Positions 60,965 through 64,000 of a stretch of DNA of 64,000 bases are shown piece by piece. The position numbers were made by a program, and so were the translations under genes. Below the pieces are notes generated by a model. It made no database searches and was not told where the DNA came from. It saw only the letters and a list, made by a program, of their open reading frames with translations. This stretch comes from Toxorhynchites rutilus septentrionalis. Its lineage: Eukaryota; Arthropoda; Insecta; Diptera; Culicidae. The DNA lies in NCBI RefSeq assembly GCF_029784135.1, contig NC_073746.1, positions 164,945,325 through 165,009,324 on the forward strand. Reading direction: 5' to 3'. Within the stretch, counting starts at the first letter, position 1, and each line of letters begins with the position of its first letter.

Positions 60965-62710
60965 ACTCGCAAAGTTAGATTTGGATGGGATAAGTGTGCG
61001 GATAAACAGTACGTAAAGTTTTGTAGAAGTAATTTAGAGAATGATTGGAAAAGGTACACCTCCGCACGGAACATGTAATTACAAGCCTTGAAAAAGACTA
61101 GATGTGAGTACATTCAGAGGAAAATCGATCAACATCAGAATAACAGCAAGGAGTTATGGAAAATATTGAAAAGTTTACTCAACACTAAAAATATTATGTC
61201 GCGGTCCATAACTTTCGAAAATTTAGAAGAACTTTCCGAACAAATAATAACCGAAAAATTCAGCAATTATTTCGATAGTAGTGTTCAACGGATTAATCAA
61301 AGTATTGAATTGGTCAGTGAACCTCAAGAAATAATACAGCCGATGAATAACAATTGTAGATTAGAATGTTTTCTACCCATTACATTTGCAGAATTGAAAG
61401 ATATTTGTTTTTCCTTGCAGAAATCGGCTGGTATCGACAATATCAACGCAAAAGTGATACAAGATTGCTTTCATGTTATTGGACACAAACTGCTGGACCT
61501 GATAAATGAGTCATTGCAAACAAGGCACGTGCCTGTAGTTTGAAAGGAATCCATTGTGGTTCCCATCCCCAAAGTTAATGGGACGGATAAAGCCGAAGAG
61601 TTCCGCCCTATTAGTATGTTGCACCCATTAGAAAAAGTTTTGGAACTTGTTGTGAAAGGCCAGCTTATGAAATATATTAATAACAATAATTTGCTAATGC
61701 CGGAGCAGTCGGGATATTGAGAGGGCCACTCTTGTGAAACTACTCTTAATCTGGTGTTAGCAAAGTGGAAAGAGAATATCGAGGCTATAGAAACTATTTT
61801 TGCTGTGTTCTTGGATTTGAGACGCGCTTTTGAAACAAATTCTAGGTTCTTATTGTTACAAACATTGAAGCGCATTGGAATTGTAGGGACATCATACAAA
61901 TGGTTTCAAAGCTATTTGTGTGATAGAACTCAGAACACTCGTTTCAACAATTTTATTTCTGCTCCCATCGGTAACGCAGCTAGAGAGTTAAATGAAACCG
62001 TGGTACATTTGAACGAAGATCTTCATTCTCTCGTTCGGTGGCTAAAATATAAACAATTGAAGTTAAATGTATTAAGTAAAACTAAATACATGCTCATTTC
62101 TTCGGCAAACTCCAAATTCGATGGTCATTTTGAAATTGATGGTGAGGCAATTGAACGGGTTACAGAAACTGAATATCTCGGAGTAGTTTTTGATGACAAA
62201 TTAGCCTTCAAATCTCATATTGATAATGTCATCAAAAAGATTACTAGAAAATATGCTCATCCATTTTGTTCCGAATATCACACAATTATTGAGATTGCAG
62301 CGCTTACAGAATAAGATCATGAGATTAATATTAAGATGTCATAGATACACTTCCTCTAACATAATGTTGGACGCGCTATAGTGGTTATCTGTTAAGCAAA
62401 GGAATCATTACTTGACAATGGTGTTCATCTTTAAAATTTTGAATAGAATGCTGCCTCGCTATTTGTGTGATTGAATTGAACGAGGAAGTGATTTCCATAG
62501 TTATAATACTCGAAACGCGAATCATGCAAGAACACCTAATTTTCTTTTTAGTAGGTCGCAAAACTCACTTTTGTACAAAGGAATAAACTTCTTCAGTTCG
62601 ATGCCCAGACATATTAAAAGAGCGGCAACAATGGCTGAGTTCAAAAAAAAAACTGTGCGTCTTACATGTGAAATCTGTCTTATACATTGTGTTGTCTGTA
62701 ATAATTTACA
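60965..62710 (+). pseudogene. LINE ORF2, internally deleted
   Basis: Broken ORF2 of a CR1/Jockey-type LINE. Readable in order: FGWDKCADKQYVKFCRSNLE, KELWKILKSLLN, KSAGIDNINAKVI, IVVPIPKVNGTDKAEEFRPI (RT block 1-2), LMPEQSGY, AVFLDLRRAFET (motif A, D-L-x-x-A-F), then AARELNETVVHLNEDLHSLV, where the expected GVPQG and YADD blocks have been deleted. Next come LGVVFDDKLAFKSHIDNVIK and the C-terminal SRSQNSLLYKGINFF. Stops at 61541-61543, 61718-61720 and around 62380 and 62474 break it. The endonuclease is missing between ORF1 and this frame. Lies inside the hAT. Confidence 0.85.
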
Positions 62711-63007
62711 GGTGCATAACATTACACATTATTAAAACTTAATATTATCTTAAAGATAAGTCGTCCTGCTAAAACCTTTGTAGGGGTATGAGGTGGGACC
62801 ATCATCATCTTTATCTTTAAATTCGTCAAACAATCTGGTTCCATGAAATTTTCTAGCACGGTTTTGGGAAGCTACGAAACAACTGAGGGTAGAGATAAAA
62901 AAAGTTAAGTACAGGTTTGCGTCTAGAGAATTTAACTCAATGTAAAATATATACAAGTGCGAACCGGAGAACTATCATGACAGAAAACTTCAACATGGAA
63001 ACCAGTA
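62711..63007. other. LINE 3' flank, non-coding
   Basis: Probable 3' UTR and flank of the LINE. GAGGTGGGACCATCATCATC near 62791 recalls 2920-2940. Confidence 0.4.
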
Positions 63008-63232
63008 TCTTCTTGAATGGCGTTAACGTTCCCTGTGGAACTTTTGCCTTCTCAACGTATGCATTAATTAGCGTCAATTATTAATACTTAGTTGAGATTT
63101 CTTGAGCCAAATAACACGCCTTGAATGTATTCCGAGGGGCAAGCTCTAGAACACGCGTGACCACAGTGCATGTCGAAGGAAATTTCATCGACGAAAAATT
63201 CCTCGGCCAGAACGGGAATCGAACCCGAACAC
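63008..63232 (-). mobile_element. SINE family 1, headless copy
   Basis: Minus-strand copy matching 19650-19875; the tRNA-like head beyond CCCGAACACTCG is missing. No duplication identified. Confidence 0.8.
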
Positions 63233-63453
63233 TCGAAAAATCGAAAATCGCGGATAATGCAATAAATGACTAAAAAAGAGATGCAAATACAATATTTCAG
63301 CATGATAACTATGTTTTATCAATAAAGGAAACATTAAACTATCCATCTATAAGGTTGTGTACACCTGAAGTCAAATAATGTGAAAGTCATGACCAAACAA
63401 AAATACAAAATCCTACACCTCACTGATAATTTCCGGGAAAGTTCATAGCATTA

Positions 63454-63523
63454 CTATGGAACTCGCCTTCGCGGATAAACCGCATCGCGGTTCATCCACT
63501 CGCGAATAATCGAGGTTCCACTG
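63454..63523. mobile_element. 70-bp hairpin MITE
   Basis: Flanked by TA (63452-63453, 63524-63525). Left CTATGGAACTCGCCTTCGCG and complement of right CAGTGGAACCTCGATTATTC are imperfect inverted repeats, with AACCGCATCGCGGTT at the centre, so the unit folds into one hairpin. TA and the CAGTGGAACCTCG tip suit Tc1/pogo-type MITEs. Confidence 0.6.
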
Positions 63524-63534
63524 TATTTATTACG

Positions 63535-63600
63535 AATATTTTTTGTTATTAATCCGTTTATTTTTACAGGCTCAGTTACATAGGTCTAAAGTTATTACGA
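63535..63600 (-). repeat. LINE tail-like stretch
   Basis: Minus-strand reading ATGTAACTGAGCCTGTAAAA then ATAAACGG matches the LINE 3' UTR at 1318-1348. Confidence 0.6.
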
Positions 63601-63748
63601 ATAATGTCAAGAGTACAAAAACCAGGAAAAATCAGGATCATTTCAGAAAAATCAGGATAAATTGAGTGTTCGTCAGTATATCAGGGAGCATGCTAAAAAG
63701 GCTGGGAAATCCTGTAAAATCAGGAAGGTTGGCATCTCTGGCTGCAAC

Positions 63749-64000
63749 CGCTTCCACATCGATCATCGTTTGGGCAACATGAGTCGATCTCCGGAATAAT
63801 CCGTACGTTTTCGTCAGTAGAGCAGTTTTTTTTTGTTTCTGGAGAACCATCATTACGCTTCAAAAACAGAATTGTGAAATCCGATGTATTTAATGTTGTG
63901 TTTTATTTTTTTATGTTTAAGTTCTATATCATTAAGACAATGTCAGATGAATTTTTATCCAAACAATAAACAACATTAAACAATGTAAGTTATTAAAAAA
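63749..64000 (+). pseudogene. LINE ORF2 C terminus, split 3' part, and tail
   Basis: Continues the LINE at 58950-59913 past the hAT. PLPHRSSFGQHESISGIIRT then FSSVEQFF and SLRFKNRI is the typical C-terminal end of the same ORF2 type (H-R-x-x-Y-G-x-x-x-P-I ... F). Frame is the same as the 5' part if one copy of the 8-bp duplication is removed. The 3' UTR runs to the window edge and ends in an A-run (63995-64000), perhaps the start of the poly-A tail. Confidence 0.8.

Larger units (their letters stand above)
59914..63740. mobile_element. hAT element with nested retroelements
   Basis: Ends CAGGGTTGCCAAC and, complemented, CAGAGATGCCAAC; perfect 8-bp duplication GCTGCAAC at 59906-59913 and 63741-63748. 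Both ends have AATCAGGA/TCAGGAAGG repeats. Removal of the element rejoins the LINE reading (LLQ|PLPHRSSFG). Inside are a mariner remnant, a LINE, a SINE and a small hairpin MITE. No hAT transposase. Confidence 0.92.

Overview
The window looks like insect nuclear DNA, most likely from a culicine (Aedes-type) mosquito. This is inferred from AT-rich sequence, very low coding density and the mixture of mobile elements: mariner, pogo-like, hAT and TTAA (piggyBac-type) elements, Helitrons with TC...CTAG termini, several tRNA-headed SINE families and several LINE families. No complete host gene, real tRNA, rRNA, CRISPR array or bacterial feature is visible. Species assignment is inference.

Layout. 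1-3.4 kb: unassigned DNA, a 5'-truncated LINE with a target duplication, and a 21-nt micro-exon candidate. 3.4-6.3 kb: a hAT element carrying an intact mariner and two older passengers. 6.3-11.6 kb: unassigned DNA with MITEs and a SINE fragment. 11.6-17.1 kb: a decayed pogo-like element holding a Helitron and an inverted-repeat element. 17-24.3 kb: unassigned DNA, a minus-strand exon candidate, SINEs and a deleted irritans-type mariner. 24.4-26.9 kb: a second pogo-like element with Helitron pieces, a SINE and microsatellites. 29.4-33 kb: a MITE, a hAT end, a cysteine-rich exon candidate and a third pogo-like element. 35.0-38.6 kb: a second copy of the composite hAT. 41-47.4 kb: SINEs, LINE relics, a hexanucleotide array and a MITE. 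48.6-55.3 kb: a third plus-strand exon candidate, a TTAA MITE and a dispersed tandem-containing repeat family in both orientations. 56-64 kb: Tc1/mariner remnants and a LINE split by a 3.8-kb hAT that itself holds a mariner remnant, another LINE and a SINE.

Nesting. Exact 8-bp (hAT), TA (mariner/pogo-like) and TTAA (piggyBac-type) duplications give insertion order in many places. The two copies of the large hAT share two passengers at the same internal sites, so the nested composite existed before it was copied.

Possible host gene. Three plus-strand segments (1726-1746, 31730-31845, 48581-48664) have good splice signals and mutually compatible phases. Together they read from an ATG in good context through a seven-cysteine segment, giving 71 codons of open frame. 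If real, most of the window is intron of one long gene. This is a hypothesis; no homolog is recognised.

Only one protein looks intact: the 342-residue mariner transposase at 3816-4844 (minus). All other coding matches are broken.
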